The notes below the pieces were generated by a model. It was given only the letters and a program-made list of their open reading frames with translations, was not told where the DNA came from and searched no databases. A stretch of 58,901 nt of DNA. Origin: an uncultured Prevotellaceae bacterium (GTDB taxonomy: Bacteria > Bacteroidota > Bacteroidia > Bacteroidales > Bacteroidaceae). This document shows positions 16,517-24,481 of the stretch, piece after piece (position 1 is the first letter of the stretch; every line of letters begins with the position of its first letter). The position numbers and the translations under genes are program-made. The stretch is from positions 1 through 58,901 of the forward strand of contig CAMVDV010000019.1 of NCBI GenBank assembly GCA_947166305.1, read 5' to 3'.

Positions 16517-17107
16517 CGGATTCTTCGCTGTTTTATTCACCACTAATTACACGAATTGAACGAATTTTCTTCGGGGTTTTCCACAACGGATTGAACGGAT
16601 TAAACGGATACTCCATGATATTTTTAACCACGAATTACACGAATTGAACGAATTAGGACGGCTGATTGTTCTTTCATCGAAGTCTGTTAAGGTCGTTTTT
16701 CGCTGTCTTTCTGCTGGATTTGCTGCACGGCGATGCCAAACACTGCACAGGATGTCCATTGCTTCATCATGATGCAGCAATTGCTTATACATGATGCAGC
16801 AATTGCTTCATGATGATAAAGCAACAAGAACCCTGTACCGTTCTACACGACACCAACATGGGAAAACACAAACAGCACGCGGAATTTTCCACAACGGATT
16901 ACACGGATTTCACGGATACAACACGATACTTTCCACCACGAATTACACGAATTGCACGAATTGTACGCGGAAACTTTAACAACGGATTACACGGATTTTA
17001 CGGATACGACACGATTTTTTCTACCACGAATTACACGAATTGCACGAATTGGCTACGCCCTTAGAGAGCATAGATCATTCGTGCAATTCGTGTAATTCGT
17101 GGTTAAA
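16501..17107. repeat. Period-9 repeat field (CACGAATTA and CGGATTACA types)
   Basis: Blocks of CACGAATTA/CACGAATTG units (near 16541, 16624, 16931, 17020) alternate with blocks of ACGGATTAC/ACGGATTTC units (near 16505, 16575, 16886, 16979). The last block (17080-17107) is an inverted copy. No gene was seen in 16517-17237. Such repeats are known from many Bacteroidetes but have no agreed role. Confidence 0.8.
16746..16811. repeat. 22-bp-period intergenic array 3 (short)
   Basis: CACA at 16746, CATG at 16768 and CATG at 16790 are 22 bp apart; the next CATG is at 16809 (19 bp). The two clear units share CATGATGCAGCAATTGCTT. It lies inside the larger repeat field. Confidence 0.6.
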
Positions 17108-17168
17108 GATAACTCCTAAAACCGCGAAATCCGTTGTCGTTAGCTACGACGTCCTTACTTCCATTCAC

Positions 17169-17193
17169 GGACGCGATGCGTCACGTCCCTACA
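17169..17193. repeat. Family-E palindrome (single, degenerate)
   Basis: GGACGCGATGCGTCACGTCC then CTACA. Related to the GTAGGGACGCGCC...GGCGCGTCC palindromes at 22995-23091 and 27709-27735. Confidence 0.55.
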
Positions 17194-17237
17194 AGTATAT
17201 ATGTTATATATATAATAATGTATATCCCGGGCAGGCA

Positions 17238-18455
17238 TCAGATGCCAAGCTTCTGACGGATGTCCTGCGGAATGGCGTTCTTGTTGATGACGATGTTCAT
17301 GGTCTTGTAGGCGGCATAAGCCTGGCTGACATACCAGAAGCCCTTGAAGGGACCGCTCTCGCCCCATGAGTTCTTCATCATGAAGTACTCCTTGCCGTAC
17401 TGATCCTTGGCGATGCCATAGATTTGCATACCGTGGTCGTCGGTCGTTTCCCAATTGTCGTATGCCTCCTGACGCATCTCCGGAGTGATTTCCTTCTCTG
17501 CATTAGCCTTGACAATCTCCACGTTCTCCGATGCTTTCTCACCTGTCCAGCGTGCCTGGTCGCTGCCTACGCCGGCCTTGAACTTGGTGTCGGGCACCAT
17601 GGCAACACTTTTGTTCTTGCCACTGCGACGGCTGAAACCGTCCTCGCTCACGTCGGCTCCCCATGCAAATGTCCAGCCATTCTTGACGGATTCATACATG
17701 ACGCGCATCAGGTCGTCGAGCGGAAGATTGTAACTACTTGCCCAGCGCCAGTTGTCTTCTATCTCGAGGATGAAGCTGCTCCAGTAAGGATGATGCGTAT
17801 AACTGGTGAGGCTGACGTAGTCTTTCGGGTCGAGCTTGAGGTAATCCTTGACGAAACTTTGCGGTGTATAATGGTTGCCTTTGTAGTCAAACTCAGTGGG
17901 GCACTCGCCGAAGTAGCCGTCGAGCATCGTCTGAAGGGCGGACTTCCATGCCTTCGGGTAAATCTTCTTGGCACTGCTCTTGCTGATGCTTTGCAGATAA
18001 GCCGTCATGGGTGGGAAGAACTGACCGAAGTTGAAGAGCGAGTCGCCGTATTCGGTGAAGGGATAAGGCATGATGCCTTCGGGAATGAGGCCGTTGTGCT
18101 CCATGCAGTAGATGGCATCTTCGAAGCTACCACCCTGGCTGAAGCTGGCATCGCCGTGTGTGCGGACATGCTTGTCGGCACGGTCAACGTAGGTCTTGCT
18201 CACGAGGAACGACTCGCAGAGGTCGAGGTCTTCCTTCAACGCAGGGTTTTTCTTGATGGCTTCGCTCTCGAGGAAAGCCAACGAAGAATAAGCCCAGCAA
18301 GTGCCCGAGCTGTTCTGGTTCTTGATGCTTGTCACGGGGTTCTCGATGATGGTGGTGAAGATGAGCGAGTCCTTGTCGGCTTCCTTCTTCTTGTCCTTAG
18401 CAGTTGCAGGCATCACGAGCAATGCCACTGCAACAAATGCGATGAGTTTTTTCAT
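17238..18455 (-). CDS. Secreted C1-family (papain-like, PepC-type) peptidase
   Basis: A 405-residue papain-fold peptidase with a signal peptide (MKKLIAFVAVALLVMPATA). The start at 18455 is chosen for that signal; the frame extends further upstream only into the M24 gene. Catalytic residues are in place: C53 in NQNSSGTCWAYSSLA, H341 in DDHGMQIYG and N362 in MKNSWGESG. It belongs to the bleomycin-hydrolase/PepC-like group that in Bacteroidales is often exported, and probably trims peptides in the periplasm. It lies about 50 bases after the Xaa-Pro aminopeptidase gene on the same strand, which fits a shared peptide-degrading role. A paralogue is at 26121-27488. Confidence 0.92.
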   Translation of the reverse strand: MKKLIAFVAVALLVMPATAKDKKKEADKDSLIFTTIIENPVTSIKNQNSSGTCWAYSSLAFLESEAIKKNPALKEDLDLCESFLVSKTYVDRADKHVRTHGDASFSQGGSFEDAIYCMEHNGLIPEGIMPYPFTEYGDSLFNFGQFFPPMTAYLQSISKSSAKKIYPKAWKSALQTMLDGYFGECPTEFDYKGNHYTPQSFVKDYLKLDPKDYVSLTSYTHHPYWSSFILEIEDNWRWASSYNLPLDDLMRVMYESVKNGWTFAWGADVSEDGFSRRSGKNKSVAMVPDTKFKAGVGSDQARWTGEKASENVEIVKANAEKEITPEMRQEAYDNWETTDDHGMQIYGIAKDQYGKEYFMMKNSWGESGPFKGFWYVSQAYAAYKTMNIVINKNAIPQDIRQKLGI

Positions 18456-18507
18456 TTTATTATTATTGAATTTTATGATTTTGTATTTTGAATTTATCAA
18501 TTTTGGA

Positions 18508-19872
18508 TCAATAAGGAATCCTGTCTTTGCCCAGGATTCGGCAGCCATCCTTCGTGATGAGGATGTCGTCTTCGATGCGGATGCCGCCGAAGTCCTTGTA
18601 GGTCTCGAGCCCCGCGAAGTTGAGGAACTCGGCACAATGTCCTTTGCTCCGCCACTCGTCGATGAGGGCTGGAATGAAGTAGATGCCGGGCTCGTCGGTC
18701 ACGACAAAGCCTTCTTGCAGACGACGCCCCATGCGAAGGCTGCAAGTGCCAAACTGTTCGAGATTAGGCCGAACCTCATCGTCGAAGCCGACGTAAGTCT
18801 GTCCGAGACCTTCCATGTCGTGAACGTCCATGCCCATCATGTGGCCGAGGCCATGGGGCATAAACATTGCATGAGCGCCCTGCCGTACAGCTTCGTCCGT
18901 ATCGCCCTTCATGAGACCAAGCTCTTTGAGGCGTTCCGTCATGAGACGGCATACACCGAAATGTACGTCCCACCACTTCACACCCGGTGCAGCAAGCGTT
19001 AGGGCATAGTCGTGACAGTCCTTGACAATGCTGTATATTTCCTGCTGACGCTGTGTAAACTTGCCGCTGATGGGCGTGGTGCGTGTGTTGTCGCTGCAGT
19101 AGTTTTCGTTAGTCTCTGCACCTGCATCGACAAGAAGCAAGCGTCCTGCCTCGAGAGGACGAGGGCTGGGATAGCCATGCATGATTTCGCCGTGCATTGT
19201 GACGATACTCGAGAAGCTCACCTTGCAGCCGCGGCTGCTGGCAATACCTCCTATCCTGCCTGCAATCTCTTGCTCCGTCACGCCTTCGCGACACATTTCG
19301 ATGGCGGTGGTATGCATCTCGTAACCGATGGCGCAGGCACGCTCTATCTCTTCTATCTCGCCTTGGCTCTTGACGGAACGTAAGTCGACAATGGCCTTGA
19401 TGAGCTTGATGCTGGCTGCTTCCCGCTGACGTGACGGGTGGATGCCGAGCATGTCCATGAGCTGAATCATGTGGTCGTGGCGATAAGGCGGCAGGAAGTG
19501 GATGGTCTGACCGCTGGCCTTGGCTTTCTTCACGAAGTCCGAAAGCGACCGCATGGGCATGGTCTTCTCGACTCCAGTCTGTGCGGCCATGTCTGCCACG
19601 CTGTCCACTGAGCCGTACCAGACGATGTCGTCTATGTCGATATCGTCGCCGACGAGGTATTCTTGGTTGTTGTCGATGTCGATGATGCCAGCCAATCCTT
19701 CGCGGTGTTGCCCGAAGAAATAGAGGAAAGAGCTGTCCTGACGGAAGCGATAGGCGTTGTTTGGATAGTTGGCAGGCGAATCGTTGTTGCCCATGAGCAG
19801 TATGATGCCCGAGCCAACCTTGTCCCTGAGCTGCTTTCGCCGCTCGGTGTAAGTGCTTTTATCGAATAACAT
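18508..19872 (-). CDS. pepP: Xaa-Pro aminopeptidase (M24B)
   Basis: A 454-residue aminopeptidase P that removes the N-terminal residue from peptides with proline in second position. The N-terminal creatinase-like domain (about 1-165) is followed by the pita-bread metal domain. The two-metal ligands are visible: D249 (LLVDAGAET), D261 (YCSDNTRTT), H344 (PHGLGHMMGMDVHDME), E394 (VVTDEPGIYF) and E434 (IRIEDDILIT). No signal peptide, so cytoplasmic. It precedes a C1 peptidase gene by about 50 bases and likely shares its transcript. Confidence 0.95.
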   Translation of the reverse strand: MLFDKSTYTERRKQLRDKVGSGIILLMGNNDSPANYPNNAYRFRQDSSFLYFFGQHREGLAGIIDIDNNQEYLVGDDIDIDDIVWYGSVDSVADMAAQTGVEKTMPMRSLSDFVKKAKASGQTIHFLPPYRHDHMIQLMDMLGIHPSRQREAASIKLIKAIVDLRSVKSQGEIEEIERACAIGYEMHTTAIEMCREGVTEQEIAGRIGGIASSRGCKVSFSSIVTMHGEIMHGYPSPRPLEAGRLLLVDAGAETNENYCSDNTRTTPISGKFTQRQQEIYSIVKDCHDYALTLAAPGVKWWDVHFGVCRLMTERLKELGLMKGDTDEAVRQGAHAMFMPHGLGHMMGMDVHDMEGLGQTYVGFDDEVRPNLEQFGTCSLRMGRRLQEGFVVTDEPGIYFIPALIDEWRSKGHCAEFLNFAGLETYKDFGGIRIEDDILITKDGCRILGKDRIPY

Positions 19873-19897
19873 CTTTTTGAATTTACTATTTGACGAT

Positions 19898-20056
19898 TTA
19901 CGATTTACTATTTATTAACGATTTTATTATTGGGTAATTTTATTCCCCCTAAAGGGGGTTAGGGAAATTTACTATTTAACTATTTACGATTTACTATTTA
20001 TTTACAATTTTATTATTGGGTAATTTTATTCCCCCTAAAGGGGGTTAGGGGGTCCT
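19898..20056. repeat. 86-bp tandem duplication carrying a family-A palindrome
   Basis: The segment ending TTATTATTGGGTAATTTTAT followed by TCCCCCTAAAGGGGGTTAGG occurs twice, with the palindrome starting at 19945 and again at 20031, exactly 86 bases apart. The two copies differ at a few bases. They fill the gap between the GH5 gene and the M24 gene. Confidence 0.85.
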
Positions 20057-20065
20057 TTTGTTGAC

Positions 20066-21430
20066 CTATTTTGCAGTTTTGATACGTTCTGCCGACTGAC
20101 GGATGACGAGGAGTGTGGTGGAATCGGAGGCGAAGACGGCGTTGAGGCCTTGCTCTTCCTGCGAGGGGTCGCCCACATAGTCGTCCCATCGCTGCCAGCG
20201 TCGGTGCTGAGGCTGTGCGTATCCGCCCCAAGCCCAGAAGAGGCATCCCTGAATCTTATCGCCGCCCAACTGCGAGAGGACGTAGGCATAGTAGCCATCG
20301 CGCCCCGTCGTGGGCGAACCAGGCTCGATGCGATAGCCGTCGCGGGGGTAGCCGAACTCCTCCAGGACGATGGGTTTGCCCAAACCTTCCACAGCCTGAT
20401 GGCAGGCATCGATGTAGGCGGAGGTTCTTTGGCAAGCGTTGATGAGGCTGTCCACCGTGGAGGTGGCGCCGTTGCGGGCCAGGCCTACCTCGAGCGGACC
20501 GCTGGCCGGACCGAGCCAATGCCAGTTGTAGGGCCAGATGTGGATGCAGACGTAGTCGATTTCGGGGAAGGCATGTACCTGTCGGAACAGGTCGGGGTCT
20601 TGCTCACAGCCTTCGATGCCTTCGCTACCCGTGGTGACGAGGTGGTTGGGGTCGAGGCTCTTGATGAGCTTGGCCTGCTCCTCCACCCATTGGGCGAAGC
20701 AGGCTTTCGTCAGGGAGTCGCGGGCGAAGGCACGGGGTTCGTTGGCGAGTTCCCATGCCATGATGGCGGGCGACTGGCTGTAGGGCTTGCCGGTGACGGT
20801 GTTGACGCGCGAGACGATAGTGCGGACGTGGTTGGCTGCCATCTCCTTTGCCTTGTCGTTCCTGACGAACTGGCAGTGGTAATTCTGTGCAACGGTCCAG
20901 TCCGACCAGTCGGGCACCGGGCCGCATCCTGCCCATTCGAGGTAGGCTCCGTAGCCACCGCTCCATTCCCATGCGTTGTTGAGAAAGAGGACAGCGGTCA
21001 TCTGGCGTTTCTCGAGCTCGGCAATGAGGTAGTCGAGGCCCTGGAGGAGCGTGTCGTTATAGACGCCGGGCTGTGGCTGGAGGACGGGCAGGACGTGGGA
21101 GCTGACCGTGTCTGGCCCTTCGCCCGAGGCGAGAACGCGCACGTTGGTGATGCCAACCTCCTGCATGAGGTCGAGCTCCCGGCTGAGTCGTTCGCGGTTG
21201 CCGCCTTGGCCTTCGCTGGCGAGGACTGCGCCGTACCAGAAATTGGTGCCGACGATCTTGTACTCTGCGCTGTCGCGATAGAACTTACCGTCGCGGACGG
21301 TGACAAACGTCGAGGTGGGTTCCGGCTTATCTCCCTGGCAGGCTACGATGGCGGCCAAGGCGATGAGGGCACAGAAAAGGAGCCCCCTCCCCGCTCCCCC
21401 TTTGGGGGAGTGCAAATGATGGTTTAGCAT
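20066..21430 (-). CDS. GH5-family beta-mannanase-like lipoprotein
   Basis: Glycoside hydrolase family 5 enzyme (454 residues), closest in style to beta-1,4-mannanases (GH5_7). The acid/base is E231 in WELANEPR and the nucleophile E358 in IVLEEFGYP; CIHIWPYNWHW and FWAWGG are further family stretches. A lipobox (IVACQ, C31) predicts a lipoprotein. Residues 8-16 (SPKGGAGRG), ahead of the hydrophobic part of the signal, are encoded by a palindromic repeat, and the ATG lies between the two arms of an inverted pair, as in etfA. So the signal peptide has been rebuilt by the repeat. An AraC-type regulator gene is just upstream, which suggests control by a sugar. Confidence 0.9.
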   Translation of the reverse strand: MLNHHLHSPKGGAGRGLLFCALIALAAIVACQGDKPEPTSTFVTVRDGKFYRDSAEYKIVGTNFWYGAVLASEGQGGNRERLSRELDLMQEVGITNVRVLASGEGPDTVSSHVLPVLQPQPGVYNDTLLQGLDYLIAELEKRQMTAVLFLNNAWEWSGGYGAYLEWAGCGPVPDWSDWTVAQNYHCQFVRNDKAKEMAANHVRTIVSRVNTVTGKPYSQSPAIMAWELANEPRAFARDSLTKACFAQWVEEQAKLIKSLDPNHLVTTGSEGIEGCEQDPDLFRQVHAFPEIDYVCIHIWPYNWHWLGPASGPLEVGLARNGATSTVDSLINACQRTSAYIDACHQAVEGLGKPIVLEEFGYPRDGYRIEPGSPTTGRDGYYAYVLSQLGGDKIQGCLFWAWGGYAQPQHRRWQRWDDYVGDPSQEEQGLNAVFASDSTTLLVIRQSAERIKTAK

Positions 21431-21497
21431 ATTGGTTATTTCGATTTTGATTTCGTTCAGACAAGTCCTCCCTCAAAGGGGGAAATAGAGGGGGCTT
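21381..21497. repeat. Inverted repeat pair around the GH5 start codon
   Basis: Left arm AGCCCCCTCCCCG plus CTCCCCCTTTGGGGGAG (to 21410), right arm TCCTCCCTCAAAGGGGG plus AAATAGAGGGGGCT (to 21497), tails outward. The GH5 ATG (21428-21430) lies between them, and the right tail touches the AraC stop codon. Confidence 0.75.
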
Positions 21498-22376
21498 TCA
21501 GATGATAATCTTGCTCTTGTGGTAGTTGTCGCGGAAGGCTGTGGGCGAGCAGCCCTTCTTCTTCTTGAAGATGCGGTTGAAGTTGCTGATGTTGTTGAAG
21601 CCGCAGCTATAGCAAATCTCGGCCACGTTGGTGTGGGAGTCCACGAGCATACGGGCGGCATGGCCCAGGCGTATGTCGATGATGTAGTCGGATACGGTCT
21701 TACCCGTCCGCGTTCTGAAGAAACGTGAGAAGGCCGCGGGCGTCATGCCAGCGATGTCGGCAAGGGTCTTCAGGCGTATTTCCTTGCGGAAGTTCTGGTC
21801 GATGTGTTCCTCCACGGCGCGTACGCGGCGGCTCTCCGGCGTGTTCTTCACGTTGGCAAACGACTTGCTGGCCAACAGGTGGTAGCTGTCCTGGAGCGAG
21901 AGCTCGTAGAGAATCTCGAGGAGCGAGAGCATCCTGTAGAACCCTGGCTGAGCCGAGGTGATGCCCGTTATCTTGCCGTACAGCTCCATGATGGCCGGCA
22001 GCTCGAAGGCCACGCCGCGCTTGGCGTTCTCGAAGAGGACGCGCAGGCTGGAGAGCTGGTTCTTCTGGAGGAACTGGTCGCCGAGCAGGTCGGGAGGGAA
22101 CTGGATGGTGATTTCATGGATGGAATGGCTCTGGCAATCGTACTGGTCCCACATGTGCTCCAGCCCGCTGCCTACGAGCACAAGGTCGTACTTGCCGAGC
22201 ACCTCGATGCTGTCTCCCACGATGCGGCGTGCGCCGTCGCAGTGCTCCACGAAGTTCAGTTCCATCTCCTCGTGCTTGTGCAGGGGATAGGTAAACGAGT
22301 CCTTGTCGCGGTCCACCATCAGGAAGCAGTCCTTCTCGCCGAGGGGTGTGACTTCTGTGATAGCTTTGTCTGTCAT
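21498..22376 (-). CDS. AraC-family transcriptional regulator
   Basis: A 292-residue regulator with an N-terminal cupin-like sensing domain (YPLHKHEEMELNFVEHCDGARRIVGD) and a C-terminal double helix-turn-helix of AraC type (about residues 190-290): LADIAGMTPAAFSRFFRTRTGKTVSDYI and VAEICYSCGFNNISNFNRIFKKKKGCSP, the second being the family signature. The cupin type suggests a small sugar or glycan breakdown product as the signal. It is cotranscribed or nearly so with the GH5 mannanase-like gene downstream (67 bases), which is the obvious target. A TAnnTTTG box lies about 45 bases before its start. Confidence 0.93.
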   Translation of the reverse strand: MTDKAITEVTPLGEKDCFLMVDRDKDSFTYPLHKHEEMELNFVEHCDGARRIVGDSIEVLGKYDLVLVGSGLEHMWDQYDCQSHSIHEITIQFPPDLLGDQFLQKNQLSSLRVLFENAKRGVAFELPAIMELYGKITGITSAQPGFYRMLSLLEILYELSLQDSYHLLASKSFANVKNTPESRRVRAVEEHIDQNFRKEIRLKTLADIAGMTPAAFSRFFRTRTGKTVSDYIIDIRLGHAARMLVDSHTNVAEICYSCGFNNISNFNRIFKKKKGCSPTAFRDNYHKSKIII

Positions 22377-22419
22377 ATTCGGTTTAGTATAGATTAAGGT
22401 TAGCTTTAGTTTTGCGCCA

Positions 22420-22427
22420 CAAATTTA
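22420..22427 (-). promoter_or_regulatory. Bacteroidales -7 box for the AraC-GH5 unit
   Basis: TAAATTTG on the minus strand, 44 bases before the start at 22376. Confidence 0.55.
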
Positions 22428-22600
22428 CGATTTTTCAGCCAAACATACAACTTTTGTCGCCAGGAATGTTCTAAAATTTCTAATCCGAAGGCATTTCCGT
22501 TCTCCCGAAACCATTCATCATCATGCGGAAAAATCATTACATAAAAACGCCGAATGGAGCGTCGTTCCAGCCGACGCGCCGCGTCTCTCCTGCCGGAACT

Positions 22601-22666
22601 CTGCATCCTTGCAGCCGGAATTCTGCATCCTTGCAGCCGGAGTCCTGCACCTCTCCTGCCAGTGCT
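22601..22666. repeat. 22-bp-period intergenic array 4
   Basis: CTGC anchors at 22601, 22623 and 22645, exactly 22 bp apart; units share CTGCATCCTTGCAGCCGG, which can form a small hairpin. It differs from most arrays in using CTGC rather than CACG/CATG/CGCG. Confidence 0.75.
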
Positions 22667-22994
22667 CCACAGCGTTTTTGCCCAAACTCTTTGCTTTGTT
22701 TATCCGAATGCTGGAGTATTCCTGCACAATTTTATCCTTTTCGCCAAAGACAAGACTTCCCAACGCATTGAAAACCACCAGCCCTTCGATTTCAGCCCGT
22801 TTCTCGCCTCTTCCGGACAAACACACTGCCGCACCGAAAACAACGCCTCAGCACACGAAGCCTTCGGAAGAATCATTACAAAAACCCGATAAAAACAAAG
22901 CCGCGCCGCTCCCCTCGACATCGAGGCGAATGGCGCGGTCCGGGCAATCCTTGTTCATTCTCTATTGCTGTCCGCTGAAAGAAGACGCACCGCG

Positions 22995-23091
22995 TGTAGG
23001 GACGCGCCGTGGCGCGTCCGCATTTACTGCGAAAGAACGGAGGAGGAGAGTGTGCAGGGGATTGGCGGACGCGCCACGGCGCGTCCCTACA
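22995..23091. repeat. Family-E palindrome pair, perfect inverted repeat
   Basis: A 27-base arm starting TGTAGGGACGCGCCGTGG at 22995-23021 has its exact reverse complement at 23065-23091. Each arm is itself a palindrome (GACGCGCC/GGCGCGTC), with 43 bases between. REPIN-like layout. Confidence 0.85.
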
Positions 23092-23272
23092 GGCAAAACG
23101 TGTCATGCCACATCTTATATGAATAAAGACATTTGTTTCCGCAAAAAATGGCGTGTTGCTTAGGAACCTACAAACAAAATCAAACTAAAGTGCTGCGGAA
23201 TCTATGGTAAAAAGAAAAATCCGAACTGCCAAGCAAATCGGATTATTTCTTCGCGGACGGCCTTTCGTCCTC

Positions 23273-24481
23273 TCAGGGCAGGCGCATCACGCCGCTGGCG
23301 GGGCGACCGGCAAGGAGTTCGCGCTTCATGTAGTCCATGTAGGGCGCGACGTGCTGGAAGAAGATGCGGTAGCCGGCACAAAGATAGTTGAGCCCCGGCT
23401 CGCCGTCGGCCGTGCGGAGAAAACGCAGGCGCGGGCATTCGCCGTGGCAAGCCTTGAGCCATTCGCACTGACGGCACTGACGCGGCAGGGCATCCCTCTT
23501 GAGTTGGCTGAAACGGGCCTGCTTCTGTCCGTAGAGCATCTGTGGCAATCCGTGCGTCAGGATGTTGCCCAGCTTATACTGAGGAAAGACAAAATGGTCG
23601 CAACTGTAGACGTCGCCGTTGGCCTCCATGACGGCTGCGTGGCCACACTCCTCGGCATAGACGCAGACACCGGGCGGCACGCCCATCCATCCGGCAAGCG
23701 TCGCGTCGAAGAGCTGCACGAACACCTCGCCGACGTCGCGTTTCACCCATTCGTCAAAGATGGCTGTCATGAAGCGTCCCCACTCTTCGGGTCGGATGCT
23801 GAAGGGCGCGATGGGACAGTCCTCGTCGAAGACTTGTGCCAGATGACGTCCGTCGCTGTGCGGCTTCAGGCGCTCCACCACGGGGCTTATCTGCAGGAAT
23901 TTGCAGCCAAGCCCATCGCGCAGGAAGCGGTAGAAGCCCAGCGGGTCCTGCGCATTGAAGTGGTTGGCCGTAGCCATCGCGTTCCATTCTACATTATATT
24001 TATTTAGGAGATTGATGCCATCCACCACCCTTTCCCACGTCGGCCTGCCCTGTGCATCGCGCCGGTAGGCATCGTGTCCGTCGCGGGTGCCGTCGATGCT
24101 GATGCCCACGAGCCAGCCTTCGTCGTGGAGGAACTCGCACCACTCGGGCGTGAGCAGCAGTCCGTTCGTCTGAATGCTGTTGCTGATGCGCTTCCCTCGC
24201 CCGTAGTGCTGCTGCAACCGCACGGCCTGCCTGTAGAAAGAGAGCGGCCTGAGCATGGGTTCGCCGCCATGCCATGTGAAGAGCACGTCGGGTGTCTGCT
24301 GCAACTGAATGTAGTCGCGCACGAAGCGTTCGAGAAGTTGGTCGGACATGACCGCCCCGCCGTCCGCCGTCATGTGCTGTTTCTCCAGATAATAACAATA
24401 CTCACACCGCAGATTGCACGAGGCTCCTGCAGGCTTGGCCATCACATATAGCGGACGGGCGAAGGGATAGGCAGTACTCAT
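23273..24481 (-). CDS. Radical SAM/SPASM enzyme, anaerobic sulfatase-maturase-like
   Basis: A 402-residue radical SAM protein. The start at 24481 overlaps the stop of the upstream permease gene as ATGA, so translation is probably coupled; a longer frame to 24517 lies inside that gene. The [4Fe-4S] cluster motif CNLRCEYC is at residues 22-29. GEPMLRPLSFYR, SIDGTRDGHD and the C-terminal SPASM cysteines (CRQCEWLKACHGECPRL) match the anaerobic sulfatase-maturating enzymes that convert Cys or Ser of sulfatases to formylglycine. No sulfatase is encoded in the window, so the substrate would lie elsewhere. Another SPASM peptide-modifying role is the main alternative. Confidence 0.85.
   Translation of the reverse strand: MSTAYPFARPLYVMAKPAGASCNLRCEYCYYLEKQHMTADGGAVMSDQLLERFVRDYIQLQQTPDVLFTWHGGEPMLRPLSFYRQAVRLQQHYGRGKRISNSIQTNGLLLTPEWCEFLHDEGWLVGISIDGTRDGHDAYRRDAQGRPTWERVVDGINLLNKYNVEWNAMATANHFNAQDPLGFYRFLRDGLGCKFLQISPVVERLKPHSDGRHLAQVFDEDCPIAPFSIRPEEWGRFMTAIFDEWVKRDVGEVFVQLFDATLAGWMGVPPGVCVYAEECGHAAVMEANGDVYSCDHFVFPQYKLGNILTHGLPQMLYGQKQARFSQLKRDALPRQCRQCEWLKACHGECPRLRFLRTADGEPGLNYLCAGYRIFFQHVAPYMDYMKRELLAGRPASGVMRLP

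Larger units (their letters stand above)
22428..23272. other. Long intergenic region without a supportable gene
   Basis: 845 bases between the AraC promoter and the end of the radical SAM gene. It holds a 22-bp-period array and an inverted palindrome pair (annotated separately). The open frames here have unlikely composition and no recognisable domain. A motif ATTGCTGTCCGCT at about 22968 recurs at 58818 and, degenerate, near 27655. Confidence 0.6.

Noticed and set aside
22609..23163. 184-codon frame in the long gap after the AraC gene
   Set aside because: It runs through a tandem array and a palindrome pair, has no domain and an unlikely composition.
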